Source: Pedobacter sp. FW305-3-2-15-E-R2A2 (GTDB taxonomy: Bacteria; Bacteroidota; Bacteroidia; Sphingobacteriales; Sphingobacteriaceae). Taken from it: a stretch of 64,000 nucleotides of DNA. Numbering within the stretch: position 1 is the stretch's first letter; every line of letters starts with the position of its first letter. This document shows, one piece after another, positions 35,109 to 43,356 of this stretch. The notes under the pieces are model-generated. The model searched no databases, was not told the origin of the DNA, and saw only the letters and a program-made list of their open reading frames with translations. The translations under genes and the position numbers were made by a program. Where the stretch lies: contig NZ_CP151803.1 of NCBI RefSeq assembly GCF_038446955.1, positions 558,001-622,000 of the forward strand, read 5' to 3'.

Positions 35109-35147
35109 TTTGGTTAGTTAATTTGAAAAGGTCATTTTGATTAATGA

Positions 35148-35402
35148 TTACAATCCGAATCCAAATCCAGGATCCATAGGATCTAATCCAGGTTCAAATC
35201 CCTTGTTAGGTTTACATGGGCAACCACTGGTGCAAGTACCACATCCAGCTGGATTTCCAGAGCAAAGGGTTATAGTTGAGGCTCTTGTAGGACATCCGCC
35301 ACTACAGGTTCCGGTGATACCACCAACAACATTCTTCATCACTTTTCCGTCTAAAGTTTCAATAACTTCTTTACTCGCTGATAATTTTTTTAGCTTTTTC
35401 AT
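35148..35402 (-). CDS. lanA: Class I lanthipeptide precursor with GG leader
   Basis: An 84-residue peptide. Residues 1-28 are a charged leader starting MKKLKKLSASK and ending VVGG, the C39 cleavage site. The 56-residue core has 7 Cys and 11 Ser/Thr in its first 35 residues (for example TCSGGC, CGTCTSGCPC), and a 21-residue tail without Cys, Ser or Thr that ends DPGFGFGL. This composition and its place upstream of lanC, lanB and lanT make it the substrate. Ring pattern cannot be predicted. TAACCAA-like sequence precedes both this ATG and that of the 29-codon ORF. Confidence 0.88.
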   Translation of the reverse strand: MKKLKKLSASKEVIETLDGKVMKNVVGGITGTCSGGCPTRASTITLCSGNPAGCGTCTSGCPCKPNKGFEPGLDPMDPGFGFGL

Positions 35403-35915
35403 ACTGTTTAAATTGATTGGTTAGATTAATAGTTTTTCCCCTATAGCTTCCTAAGAACGAATTTGTACCGGTTGATCTCCTTGAGACTGGCCTGGTTGCG
35501 TTGTTTTTTCTTTCTGTTTTCTTTTTAAAATAATGATGGTTTATCTAATATATTGAAATTTTAAATATTTCTTGATATAATTTATATTTTCTTTTTATGA
35601 ATTATTTAATTTGTTTTTTCATTTTTATATGTATTTTATAGTGGCGTAATTCCTTTAATGAACGTTGTTTGCTACATTTGATGTTCTTTTGAAGCTTTTC
35701 GATTAGTATTGAAGAAGTCAATTCAGCGGATAGCACAAATTTTGTCGCTTCAGAAAAGAGCGAAGGATGGTGGATTGGAATTTTTTGATGTGGCCGACCT
35801 TACGTGGAGTAATTAAATACCGGACCGATATACAGCAGAGTTCGTACATGTCTTACTAATGCCCGCTGTGTTCATTGGTGTTATTGGTGATTGCTTGCCT
35901 GAGGGAAGACTGAAA
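35403..35915. other. AT-rich gap upstream of the lanthipeptide precursor
   Basis: About 510 bp without a convincing gene. The part near the precursor must hold its promoter, but I find no clear TTTG-N19-TAnnTTTG on the minus strand. The segment 35520-35640 is very AT-rich. Short open stretches between 35690 and 35900 match nothing I recognise and could be remnants. Confidence 0.5.
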
Positions 35916-35959
35916 TTCCTTTTGTCTTGTATTGCTAAGAAAATACAAGACAAAAGGAA
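35916..35959. terminator. Terminator stem-loop after the M1 peptidase gene
   Basis: TTCCTTTTGTCTTGTATT (35916-35933) and its exact complement (35942-35959) form a perfect 18-bp stem with an 8-nt loop, six bases beyond the peptidase stop. Confidence 0.75.
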
Positions 35960-35965
35960 GGTAAT

Positions 35966-38293
35966 TTATTTTTGTCTGGACTGTTGCATCGGGTTTGGTC
36001 CGGCAGAAGCCCCTCTCGGGGATTGTTGTTGTTTAAACAATTCGAACCTTGAAGGTTTTGCTTTTCTCGGCCATGAATTGTTATTTTCATCGATGTCAGC
36101 AGTTTCGCGGTAGGGATCAAGTTGTACGGCAACTACTTCTTTATCTTTAGCAAAAACTTTAGTCACTTTGTTCTCATTCTTTCTCCAGATATAGGCAGGA
36201 ATGCGGTCTACTTCTTTGCTTCCATCGGCAAAAGTCCATTCGATAATGATTGGCATCACCAGTCCCCCTTCATTTGAAAAGTCAAGCTCATAGAAATTTT
36301 TCTTGCGCTCATATAGTTTTTTCTCGTCAGCAGTTAAAGACGCATAATACTTTTGAAACTGCTCATCAGCAGTCTTGCTGACCTCAAAACGATTAAATTT
36401 ATTGTAAAAATCCTGGAGCGTTGTATCTTGCTCTACGGCAAATTTTACCCCCTCGGCACGGTTTCTTCCCCTGCTGATATTGTCGTTGTTTTTTTCAAAT
36501 GCTTTTTTATCCTCTTTCTTCTCTTCCGCTTGTTTCATGCTGTTCATGCGGTAGTAACGAACGTCGTTCAACGCAATATCTACCGGGTCAGTTCCAAAAA
36601 ACCAGCCTCTCCAGAACCAATCAAGATCTACCGCAGAAGCATCTTCCATTGTTCTGAACAGATCTGCAGGAGTAGGGTGCTTAAATGCCCATCGTTTCGC
36701 ATACTCCTTGAAGGCATAGTCGAATAACTCCCTGCCCATTACCGTTTCTCTCAGGATATTCAATGCTGTGGCGGGTTTAGCATAAGCATTTGGACCAAAA
36801 TTGATGATGTTTTCTGAATTGGTCATGATGGGTTCCAGCTGATCTTTAGGCATTTTCATGTAATCCACGATCTTATGTGCAGGGCCGCGCTGTGAAGGGT
36901 AGTTGTTGTCCCATTCCTGCTCCGCCATATACTGGCAGAAGGTATTCAGCCCTTCATCCATCCATGACCATTGTCTTTCATCAGAGTTGACGATCATGGG
37001 AAAGAAATTATGCCCTACTTCATGGATGATCACACCGATCATTCCATATTTAATGGCTTCTGTATAAGTTCCATCTTTTTCCGCACGTCCGTAGTTAAAA
37101 CAGATCATCGGATATTCCATCCCGTTTGCAGCCTCCACCGAGATCGCTACCGGATAAGGGTAGGGGATGGTATGTTTTGAATATACCTTTAAGGTATGGG
37201 CAATAACTTTCGTTGAATACTTATTGTATAATGGATAAGCTTCAGGACCATAATAGGACATGGCCATAATCTTTTTTCCATTGATATGGGTCGCCATGGC
37301 ATCCCATACCAGTCGGCGGGAAGAAACCCAGGCGAAATCTCTTACATTTTCAGCAGTGTAAGTCCAGGTTTTTTTTGCGGTTGACTTTTTCGTCATGGCC
37401 GATTTTACTTCCTCAAGATTGACGATCTCTACGGGCGATGCTGCGGTTTGCGCGGCATTCCATCTTTTCAGACTACCACTATTTAGTACTTGTGCATAGT
37501 TCTGACACTCGCCGGTTGCACCAACTACGTGGTCTGCAGGAACGGTCATGTTAACTTTGTAATTGCCAAATACCAGTGCAAATTCTCCTCTGCCTTCGAA
37601 CTGTTTGTTCTGCCAGCCCTGAACATCCGAATAAACGGCCATCCTGGGAAACCATTGAGTGATGGTAAAGAGGTAGTTGTCGTCTTCAGCAAAGTATTCA
37701 TAGCCGCCTCTACCGCCGACAGTCATTCTGTTCGATATCTTATAATCCCAGGTGATGTTTAACTTGTATTTTCCCTTTGGTTGAAGCGTAGTGGGAAGGT
37801 CGATGCGCATCATGGTATTGTTGATGGTATAGGGAAGTGGGGTTCCTTTTTCGTCCGTTACCTTGATGATTTTTACACCAAGATCATTTGCTTCGCCGAT
37901 GATGCCGGAAAGCGACTGATAGTTCATCTGATCGCTCATTTGACTGGTTTCGGTCAGCTTATTGTCGCTGGTTGCTTTGTGTTCATTTTCATCGAGCTGT
38001 ACCCAGAGGTAGCTCAATGGATCAGGTGAATTGTTATAATATGTAATTGATTCTGAACCGGTAAGGCGTAGGTTTTTCTCGTCAAGTGTGGCATTGATTT
38101 CATAATCTGCCCGTTGTTGCCAGTATGCGGGTCCAGGTGCACCTGAGGCCGACCGGTAGGAATTTGGATCTGAAATGATGGTTCCCAATTGCTCAAATTT
38201 ATTTCCATGGTTAGCGCCAGGGTTATTTAAATGTTGGGCATAGGTGTTTATGGTTAAAAAGAGCGCAGCAAATAGCAGTAAATTTCTTTTCAT
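35966..38293 (-). CDS. M1-family zinc metallopeptidase
   Basis: A 775-residue exported aminopeptidase-like enzyme. Signal peptide about 1-19 (NTYAQ). The gluzincin zinc site is intact: His424-Glu425-x-x-His428 in HEVGHN and Glu447 in MDEGLN, 18 residues later. An upstream NGMEYP segment corresponds to the substrate-binding GxMEN motif with the change common in this periplasmic Bacteroidota group. The C-terminal part is rich in charged residues and lacks the large ERAP-type domain. It probably trims peptides in the periplasm. HupE/UreJ-like and DUF6702 genes next to it form a recurrent neighbourhood. Confidence 0.85.
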   Translation of the reverse strand: MKRNLLLFAALFLTINTYAQHLNNPGANHGNKFEQLGTIISDPNSYRSASGAPGPAYWQQRADYEINATLDEKNLRLTGSESITYYNNSPDPLSYLWVQLDENEHKATSDNKLTETSQMSDQMNYQSLSGIIGEANDLGVKIIKVTDEKGTPLPYTINNTMMRIDLPTTLQPKGKYKLNITWDYKISNRMTVGGRGGYEYFAEDDNYLFTITQWFPRMAVYSDVQGWQNKQFEGRGEFALVFGNYKVNMTVPADHVVGATGECQNYAQVLNSGSLKRWNAAQTAASPVEIVNLEEVKSAMTKKSTAKKTWTYTAENVRDFAWVSSRRLVWDAMATHINGKKIMAMSYYGPEAYPLYNKYSTKVIAHTLKVYSKHTIPYPYPVAISVEAANGMEYPMICFNYGRAEKDGTYTEAIKYGMIGVIIHEVGHNFFPMIVNSDERQWSWMDEGLNTFCQYMAEQEWDNNYPSQRGPAHKIVDYMKMPKDQLEPIMTNSENIINFGPNAYAKPATALNILRETVMGRELFDYAFKEYAKRWAFKHPTPADLFRTMEDASAVDLDWFWRGWFFGTDPVDIALNDVRYYRMNSMKQAEEKKEDKKAFEKNNDNISRGRNRAEGVKFAVEQDTTLQDFYNKFNRFEVSKTADEQFQKYYASLTADEKKLYERKKNFYELDFSNEGGLVMPIIIEWTFADGSKEVDRIPAYIWRKNENKVTKVFAKDKEVVAVQLDPYRETADIDENNNSWPRKAKPSRFELFKQQQSPRGASAGPNPMQQSRQK

Positions 38294-38344
38294 CGGGGTT
38301 AGGAATAGTATGTTGGTTTGGTTGGCTGCTTTTTAATCGGCAGA

Positions 38345-38935
38345 TCAATTTAGAAAAGCAGCGGAAAAACGCTCGGCAGCCATAATAAATGATATACCAA
38401 ATATAGCTGATGAGATGAAGAAATTCCAGTCCCATCGCTTTATTTTTACAATCCAGATCAGGAGAAAGGAAAGCAGGAGAATTCCAACGACAATAATCAC
38501 CTGACCAACTTCCAGTCCTAAATTAAAGGCCAGGAGTTCTACAACAATACTGGTGCTTTTTCCGAGTAAGCTTTTCAGGTAGTTGGAAAAGCCCAGTCCA
38601 TGAATAAGGCCAAAAAATAACGCAAGGAGATATTTGAAATTCGTGCCCCGGTTTTTCGGTTTTTTGTTTAATATATTGGCTGTAGCGGTAATCAGGATGG
38701 TTACCGGAATCAGAAATTCGATAAGTGGAGTATTAATGGTAATTACTTTGAAGACACTTAATGCCAGTGTAATGCTATGGCCGACGGTGAAAGCCGTAAC
38801 CAGGATCAGGACCCTTCTCCAGTCGCTGATGGCGTAGGTAACGCACAATACCACTACAAAAAGGATATGATCATATCCCTGCCAATCTAAAATATGTTGC
38901 CAACCTAACTGGAAATAAAGCCAAAAATCTTGCAT
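38345..38935 (-). CDS. HupE/UreJ-family membrane protein
   Basis: A 196-residue membrane protein with about six hydrophobic segments and the family motifs GWQHILDWQGYDHILF near the start, AFTVGHSITLAL in the middle and GLIHGLGFSN later. Several His and Asp residues in membranes fit metal (nickel or cobalt) permeation suggested for HupE/UreJ, but no urease or hydrogenase genes are nearby and the role in this context is unknown. It lies 51 bp upstream of the M1 peptidase gene and divergent from the DUF6702 gene. Confidence 0.8.
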   Translation of the reverse strand: MQDFWLYFQLGWQHILDWQGYDHILFVVVLCVTYAISDWRRVLILVTAFTVGHSITLALSVFKVITINTPLIEFLIPVTILITATANILNKKPKNRGTNFKYLLALFFGLIHGLGFSNYLKSLLGKSTSIVVELLAFNLGLEVGQVIIVVGILLLSFLLIWIVKIKRWDWNFFISSAIFGISFIMAAERFSAAFLN

Positions 38936-39007
38936 TGGGGTTTAAAATCGTAATTTTGAATTAATTATGCAAACTTTTTTTTAATTTCAGGTCCTTTACA
39001 AGCAAGT

Positions 39008-39484
39008 ATGGTACAAGTTTTATTGATCTCCTTTCTTCATCTCTTTCATCCGTTTTATGTGAGTGTAACGGAAATCACCCAAAATCCGAAAACAAAAACG
39101 GTACAGGTAAGCGTGCGTGTTTTCTTTGATGATTTTGAAAAGGCGCTGGACCACAAGTATAAAGCGAAGCTGAATATCTTAAAACCGCTGGATCGTAAGA
39201 AGGTGGACCTGCTGATTGCTGATTACCTGCAAAAGCATTTACAGATTAGGGCGAATCAAAAACCTTTGCCGCTAAAGTATATTGGTTATGAGATTGAAGA
39301 AGATGCTGCCTGGTGTTATTTCGAAACGGAAAAATTAGAAACCATTAAAAACTTCGATATCCGGAATGATATTCTTTTTGATGAACATGATTCCCAGTCC
39401 AATATGGTCCATGTGACTTTGAACGGTCAAAGGAAAAGCACTAAACTGGACAATCCTAAGGCTGAAGCGAGGCTGACCTTCTGA
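39008..39484 (+). CDS. DUF6702-family protein
   Basis: A 158-residue protein with a short hydrophobic N-terminus (VLLISFLHLFHPFYVSVTEI), suggesting export. HPFYVSVTEI and VRVFFDDFEKAL are characteristic of this uncharacterised Bacteroidota family, which commonly lies beside HupE/UreJ-like and M1 peptidase genes. Predicted mainly beta. It diverges from the HupE-like gene with 72 bp between starts. No function is known to me. Confidence 0.7.
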   Translation: MVQVLLISFLHLFHPFYVSVTEITQNPKTKTVQVSVRVFFDDFEKALDHKYKAKLNILKPLDRKKVDLLIADYLQKHLQIRANQKPLPLKYIGYEIEEDAAWCYFETEKLETIKNFDIRNDILFDEHDSQSNMVHVTLNGQRKSTKLDNPKAEARLTF

Positions 39485-39751
39485 TTTCTTTCCCTACTTC
39501 TCTCTTCTTTCTTCAGATGATTACCAAACAAATACGAGGTATTGGAACCGGACGACTATGCCTCATTACATGCGCAATTTATCCAGGCTGATTACCCGCC
39601 TTTAACACGCTTGCAAGCGTGGTTGCACCGAGTATAGACCGAGTATAGAGCTTGGTTAGAGCCTGTATAGCCAGAAGCGTTTTAAGCCATGTCCCGAAGA
39701 TGGATCTGACTTGTTTTTTTAAAGAGAAAATGAAGCAAAAAAAATGAGTAG
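39485..39751. other. Intergenic region with a 16-bp palindrome and 11-bp tandem repeat
   Basis: No convincing gene; a 66-codon minus-strand frame matches nothing I know. CACGCTTGCAAGCGTG (39606-39621) is a perfect palindrome, followed by CCGAGTATAGA twice in tandem (39628-39649). Confidence 0.5.
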
Positions 39752-39789
39752 ATAAAAAAAAAGGATGCTTTTTCGGCATCCTCTTTTTT
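39752..39789. terminator. Terminator of the 39795-40847 lipoprotein gene
   Basis: AGGATGC (39762-39768) pairs with GCATCCT (39776-39782). On the minus strand a run of nine T follows, a strong terminator just beyond the lipoprotein stop; the other side also has six T. Confidence 0.85.
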
Positions 39790-39794
39790 AGCTA

Positions 39795-40847
39795 TTATTG
39801 ATATTGTATGTAACTTGGTATTGGTTTCAGTTTCAGCAATTCTTCCGGTGTCATTAACCTGTTTGGTGCTTTCTTTAAATCATTTTTGTAGAACAATTTA
39901 AATCCTGTAAACTGAACCGGTTCAGGGAAGATAAAGTGACGGTAAGTGCCTTTTTTAAGTTCCGGCTCGCCCCATCCGTCCATGTGCATAACCACCTGAA
40001 CTTCCGGACGAAGTTTAACGTTCTTATAATTCGTCACCATTTTTCTGGTGAAACGATGAACGACAAATACTTTTGGAGGAAGATTATATTTTTTTACCAG
40101 GTTTGCCAGGTATTCGGTGCAGTAGTTAATATCTGCGGCATCATAGGTTCCGATTTTTTTACCAGGTTTGCTTCCGTCTTTCATTGAGAATTCCGGATCA
40201 ATACCCAAATGTACCTGCGGCATCTGAAGGTATTTTTCCAATCTTGGCAATTCTGCCTTGATCGTACTTAAACCCACTTGTATATCGAGGAACACAATTG
40301 CGTTTTGCATTTTAGCAATCTTCAATACAGAGTCAATCTGCTTATCGCCCATACGGTTGATGTATTTGCCATCTTTTCCTGGCGTACCGCTGGCAACTGA
40401 AGCAATGTAATGCACACCCGCCTGAACAGGAGTCGAAGGATCTGCTTTCTCCCAATGTTTGATCTCTGCATTTAACCTGCTCCACATTTCTTTAGGTGCA
40501 TATTCTCCTAAAGCACCCATTTTCTTAGAGTGAAGATTCCCATAATAAACAACAATACGTTTAAAAGGAAGGATTGCTCCGGCAAGGGGATAAGGTTGAT
40601 TTTTAACTGGCCAGGTTCCTGTGGTATCACCATTGGCCAGCTTTTTCAATAGTGAATTATACTTTGCCGTATCTACAGCCTCTCTCACTGTGCCTACTTC
40701 TGGTTCTGCAGTAACCACGGTGTCTCCGTTGGCATTAACTGTTTTCTTCTGTTCTGTCGTTTTCTTTGCGTCGGAAGTGCAGCTGATGAATACACCAAGC
40801 GATGCCATTCCGATTAAAACTGTTCCTGCTAACTGAGGTATTTTCAT
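39795..40847 (-). CDS. Lipoprotein of unknown function
   Basis: A 350-residue protein with a lipoprotein signal (lipobox FISC, Cys23), then a Lys/Thr-rich linker to about residue 85. The remaining 265 residues form one domain with alternating strands and helices: RIVVYYGNLHSKKMG, AIVFLDIQVG, HLGIDPEFSM, KVFVVHRFT and VQVVMHMDGWG. Acidic residues at strand ends suggest a TIM-barrel-like, glycosidase-like fold, but this is only a secondary-structure impression. Transcribed divergently from the haem receptor gene. I do not recognise the family. Confidence 0.65.
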   Translation of the reverse strand: MKIPQLAGTVLIGMASLGVFISCTSDAKKTTEQKKTVNANGDTVVTAEPEVGTVREAVDTAKYNSLLKKLANGDTTGTWPVKNQPYPLAGAILPFKRIVVYYGNLHSKKMGALGEYAPKEMWSRLNAEIKHWEKADPSTPVQAGVHYIASVASGTPGKDGKYINRMGDKQIDSVLKIAKMQNAIVFLDIQVGLSTIKAELPRLEKYLQMPQVHLGIDPEFSMKDGSKPGKKIGTYDAADINYCTEYLANLVKKYNLPPKVFVVHRFTRKMVTNYKNVKLRPEVQVVMHMDGWGEPELKKGTYRHFIFPEPVQFTGFKLFYKNDLKKAPNRLMTPEELLKLKPIPSYIQYQ

Positions 40848-40954
40848 ATGGTGGTAATTGTTTTCTAAAGATAAAAATTGTTACAAGTATAAGGTTCTTT
40901 AAACGAATAAAAAAGCCGTTTCGCCTGGCTGTTCTTAAATTTTCAGCAAGTTCC

Positions 40955-40969
40955 TTAGAACTATTCTAA
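40955..40969. promoter_or_regulatory. Iron/haem regulator palindrome, copy 1
   Basis: TTAGAA-CTA-TTCTAA, a perfect 6-bp inverted repeat with 3-bp centre, upstream of the haem uptake operon. Related sites follow at 40977 and 41018 and precede hemA at 58049. Confidence 0.55.
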
Positions 40970-40975
40970 ATAATG

Positions 40976-41008
40976 TTTGGAATTATTCTAAATAAGTCCT
41001 TATACTTG
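40976..41008 (+). promoter_or_regulatory. Probable promoter of the haem uptake operon
   Basis: TTTG (40976-40979), 21 bp, TATACTTG (41001-41008), one base off the -7 consensus. Palindrome copy 2 overlaps the -33 box and copy 3 lies just after the expected transcription start, an arrangement suited to repression. Confidence 0.5.
40977..40991. promoter_or_regulatory. Iron/haem regulator palindrome, copy 2
   Basis: TTGGAA-TTA-TTCTAA, 22 bp (two helical turns) from copy 1, overlapping the probable -33 box. Confidence 0.55.
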
Positions 41009-41017
41009 CATTATTAT

Positions 41018-41032
41018 TTGAAATGATTCTAA
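41018..41032. promoter_or_regulatory. Iron/haem regulator palindrome, copy 3
   Basis: TTGAAA-TGA-TTCTAA, 12 bp before the ATG of the receptor gene. With flanks it is nearly identical to the site before hemA (58049-58063). Confidence 0.55.
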
Positions 41033-41044
41033 ATAGACGGTTGA

Positions 41045-43333
41045 ATGAAACGATTAATACTTCCCTTTTTGCTTTTTATATCTGTTCTGATGGCACATGC
41101 TCAGGAAAAGGTTGGAGTGATTTCAGGAAAAGTAAATACAGCTGATGGATTGCCCGCTGCGAATGTGATGGTTTTTCTCAAGGGCATGAACAGAACAGTG
41201 TATACGACGGAGAATGGTGCTTTCCGGATTTCTTCTCCTTCGGGTTCGCAGGTCTTAATCGTTCAATCGAGCACAAAAAAACAAATAGAAATTCCGGTAA
41301 CAGTGACCGCGGGAAAAGAGCAGGAAATTCCGGCTGTTTTGCTGGGAGAAAAGTCTTATGAGTTAAATGAAGTCGTAATTACCGGTTTATATGAACCGCA
41401 ATCGATCCGCAACTCGGTGTATAATATTCGCACGATCAGCAGCCAGATGATTAAGCTTCGCGGGGCAACGGATTTAAAAAATATATTAAGCACTGAGCTT
41501 GGGATTCGCTTTTCCACTGATCCGGTGACCGGAATCAGTAATCCTAAATTTATGGGACTGAACAGCAGCAGCTCAGGAATCAAAGTCCTTTTGGATGGAG
41601 TGCCGATGATGGATCGGGGAGTAGATAAGGAAAGTCTCGGTCAGATTGACATCAATACGGTAGAGCGGATTGAAATCGTGGAAGGCCCGATGTCTGTGAT
41701 TTATGGGACGGATGCCATGGCTGGTGTAATTAATATCATCACCAAGAGAGGAAATAGTGATCATTTTTCCGTCACTGCGCGTGTGCAGGAAGAAACCGCA
41801 GGAAAAGAATATGATGCTTTCGATAATAAAGGCATCCATAATGAATACCTCAGTCTAAACTGGCAAAAAAATGGTTGGCATGTTGGCGCTTCGGGCACGC
41901 GCAATAATTTTGGTGGCTGGCAAGGAAACAAAACCGGACGTGCTCAGGAATGGCTGCCTAAGGATCAATGGCTAACGGCTGCAACCGGAGGATATAAAAA
42001 CAGTAAAATGGACCTTTGGTACCGCTTTAACGGAACGGACGAAACTTTAACCCTTCGCGGAGATTATGATACGACCTTAGCTGCACCGGTAGCGGCAGAC
42101 AAACAATACCTCTCCAAACGCTGGTTCCATCAGGTACAAGGTTCCTTCTTTCTGAAGGATAATTTAAGCCTGGACATGGCAGGATCATTCACGGATTATA
42201 GCCGTCGTACTTTATCGACCAACAAAGAAATCAATACTGGAAAAGAAACCTTATCTCTTGAACCTGGATCGCAGGATAAAGATGCAATTAAGTCGACTTT
42301 CTTTCGCAGTACATTGCAATATAAATTATCTCCTGAGGTTACTTTTCAGCCGGGAATTGAATTCAACCGCAGCACAGGAAAAGGCGACCGGATCGCAGGT
42401 GAACCAGCAATTAATGATTATGCTTTTTTTCTTTCTTCACAGTTGCAGCTAACAGATGCAATACAGATTAAGCCAGGTTTCAGGATGGTTAAAAATTCAG
42501 TGTATGATGCACCACCATTTATCCCTTCGCTGCATACCAAGGTGAGGTTAAATGAACAGCTGGATTTCAGATTGTCCTACGCCAGAGGATTCAGGGCGCC
42601 GGTGTTGCGGGAATTATATTTCTACTTCAAGGATGCGAACCATGATATTGCCGGAAACTTAGACCTGAAAGCAGAACATTCCAACAGTTTTAATACTTCT
42701 CTTTCCTGGACACTGAAAAATAGCCCGGAGCTCAGGTTGAACACGGTACTGAGTGGTTTTTTTAATGATTATAGAAATAGAATCGTTTTGGGAACCCTGG
42801 AAGGAAATGACAGGTTAAATACTTATCTGAACTTCGATAAATCCAGAACACTGGGTGGAGAATGGACTGGTGTATTGTCCTGGAAAAATCTTCAGGCAAA
42901 CCTGGGGTTGTCTTATATCGGACAGTATAATGAGTTGTCGGACCAAAAAGAAATATCAGGCAACAATCCGAAATACGTATGGTCACCTGAAATAAGCACA
43001 AATATCAGTTACCTGATTCCTAAGCTGGAAACGAGCATCAGCATGTTCTATAAATTCACCGGAAAGCAGGCTGCTTATACCAGTAGCACTGTTAATGGGA
43101 AACTCGTGGCCAGGTTGAACGAAATGTCTGCTTTTCATATTTCAGACCTGAGCTTAAATAAAATTGTAAATAAATACTTAACCATAAACGGAGGTGTAAG
43201 AAATCTCTTCAATGTAACCAGGGTAAGGACCATAGGTGTTGAGAGTGGAGCACATACCAGTGATGGTAATAACCCATTCGGATTCGGACGCTCTTATTTC
43301 CTGGGCTTAACGATGCATTGGTCTAAAAATTAA
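41045..43333 (+). CDS. hmuR: TonB-dependent haem receptor
   Basis: Outer membrane receptor of 762 residues for haem or haemoprotein uptake. Signal peptide 1-20 (MAHAQ). Residues about 24-95 are a carboxypeptidase-regulatory-like domain common in Bacteroidota receptors; the plug follows (ELNEVVITG, ending VIYGTDAMAGVINIITK); then the barrel. FRAP at 516-519 followed by a His and GNLDLKAEHS matches the FRAP...NPDL region of haem receptors. First gene of the operon with HmuY, HmuTUV and HmuS, preceded by three palindromic sites. Confidence 0.87.
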   Translation: MKRLILPFLLFISVLMAHAQEKVGVISGKVNTADGLPAANVMVFLKGMNRTVYTTENGAFRISSPSGSQVLIVQSSTKKQIEIPVTVTAGKEQEIPAVLLGEKSYELNEVVITGLYEPQSIRNSVYNIRTISSQMIKLRGATDLKNILSTELGIRFSTDPVTGISNPKFMGLNSSSSGIKVLLDGVPMMDRGVDKESLGQIDINTVERIEIVEGPMSVIYGTDAMAGVINIITKRGNSDHFSVTARVQEETAGKEYDAFDNKGIHNEYLSLNWQKNGWHVGASGTRNNFGGWQGNKTGRAQEWLPKDQWLTAATGGYKNSKMDLWYRFNGTDETLTLRGDYDTTLAAPVAADKQYLSKRWFHQVQGSFFLKDNLSLDMAGSFTDYSRRTLSTNKEINTGKETLSLEPGSQDKDAIKSTFFRSTLQYKLSPEVTFQPGIEFNRSTGKGDRIAGEPAINDYAFFLSSQLQLTDAIQIKPGFRMVKNSVYDAPPFIPSLHTKVRLNEQLDFRLSYARGFRAPVLRELYFYFKDANHDIAGNLDLKAEHSNSFNTSLSWTLKNSPELRLNTVLSGFFNDYRNRIVLGTLEGNDRLNTYLNFDKSRTLGGEWTGVLSWKNLQANLGLSYIGQYNELSDQKEISGNNPKYVWSPEISTNISYLIPKLETSISMFYKFTGKQAAYTSSTVNGKLVARLNEMSAFHISDLSLNKIVNKYLTINGGVRNLFNVTRVRTIGVESGAHTSDGNNPFGFGRSYFLGLTMHWSKN

Positions 43334-43356
43334 TTAATAAATCAAATTAAAAATAT

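Noticed and set aside
35137..35424. 95-residue plus-strand frame over the lanthipeptide precursor
   Set aside because: Antisense shadow of the precursor gene; Pro/Asn-rich composition is produced by the Gly/Pro/Cys codons on the other strand.
35690..35900. Possible gene remnant between the precursor and the M1 peptidase
   Set aside because: Frames are short, broken by stops and match no family I know; listed only as gap content.
39579..39779. 66-residue minus-strand frame
   Set aside because: Starts inside the terminator hairpin of the neighbouring gene and resembles no known protein.
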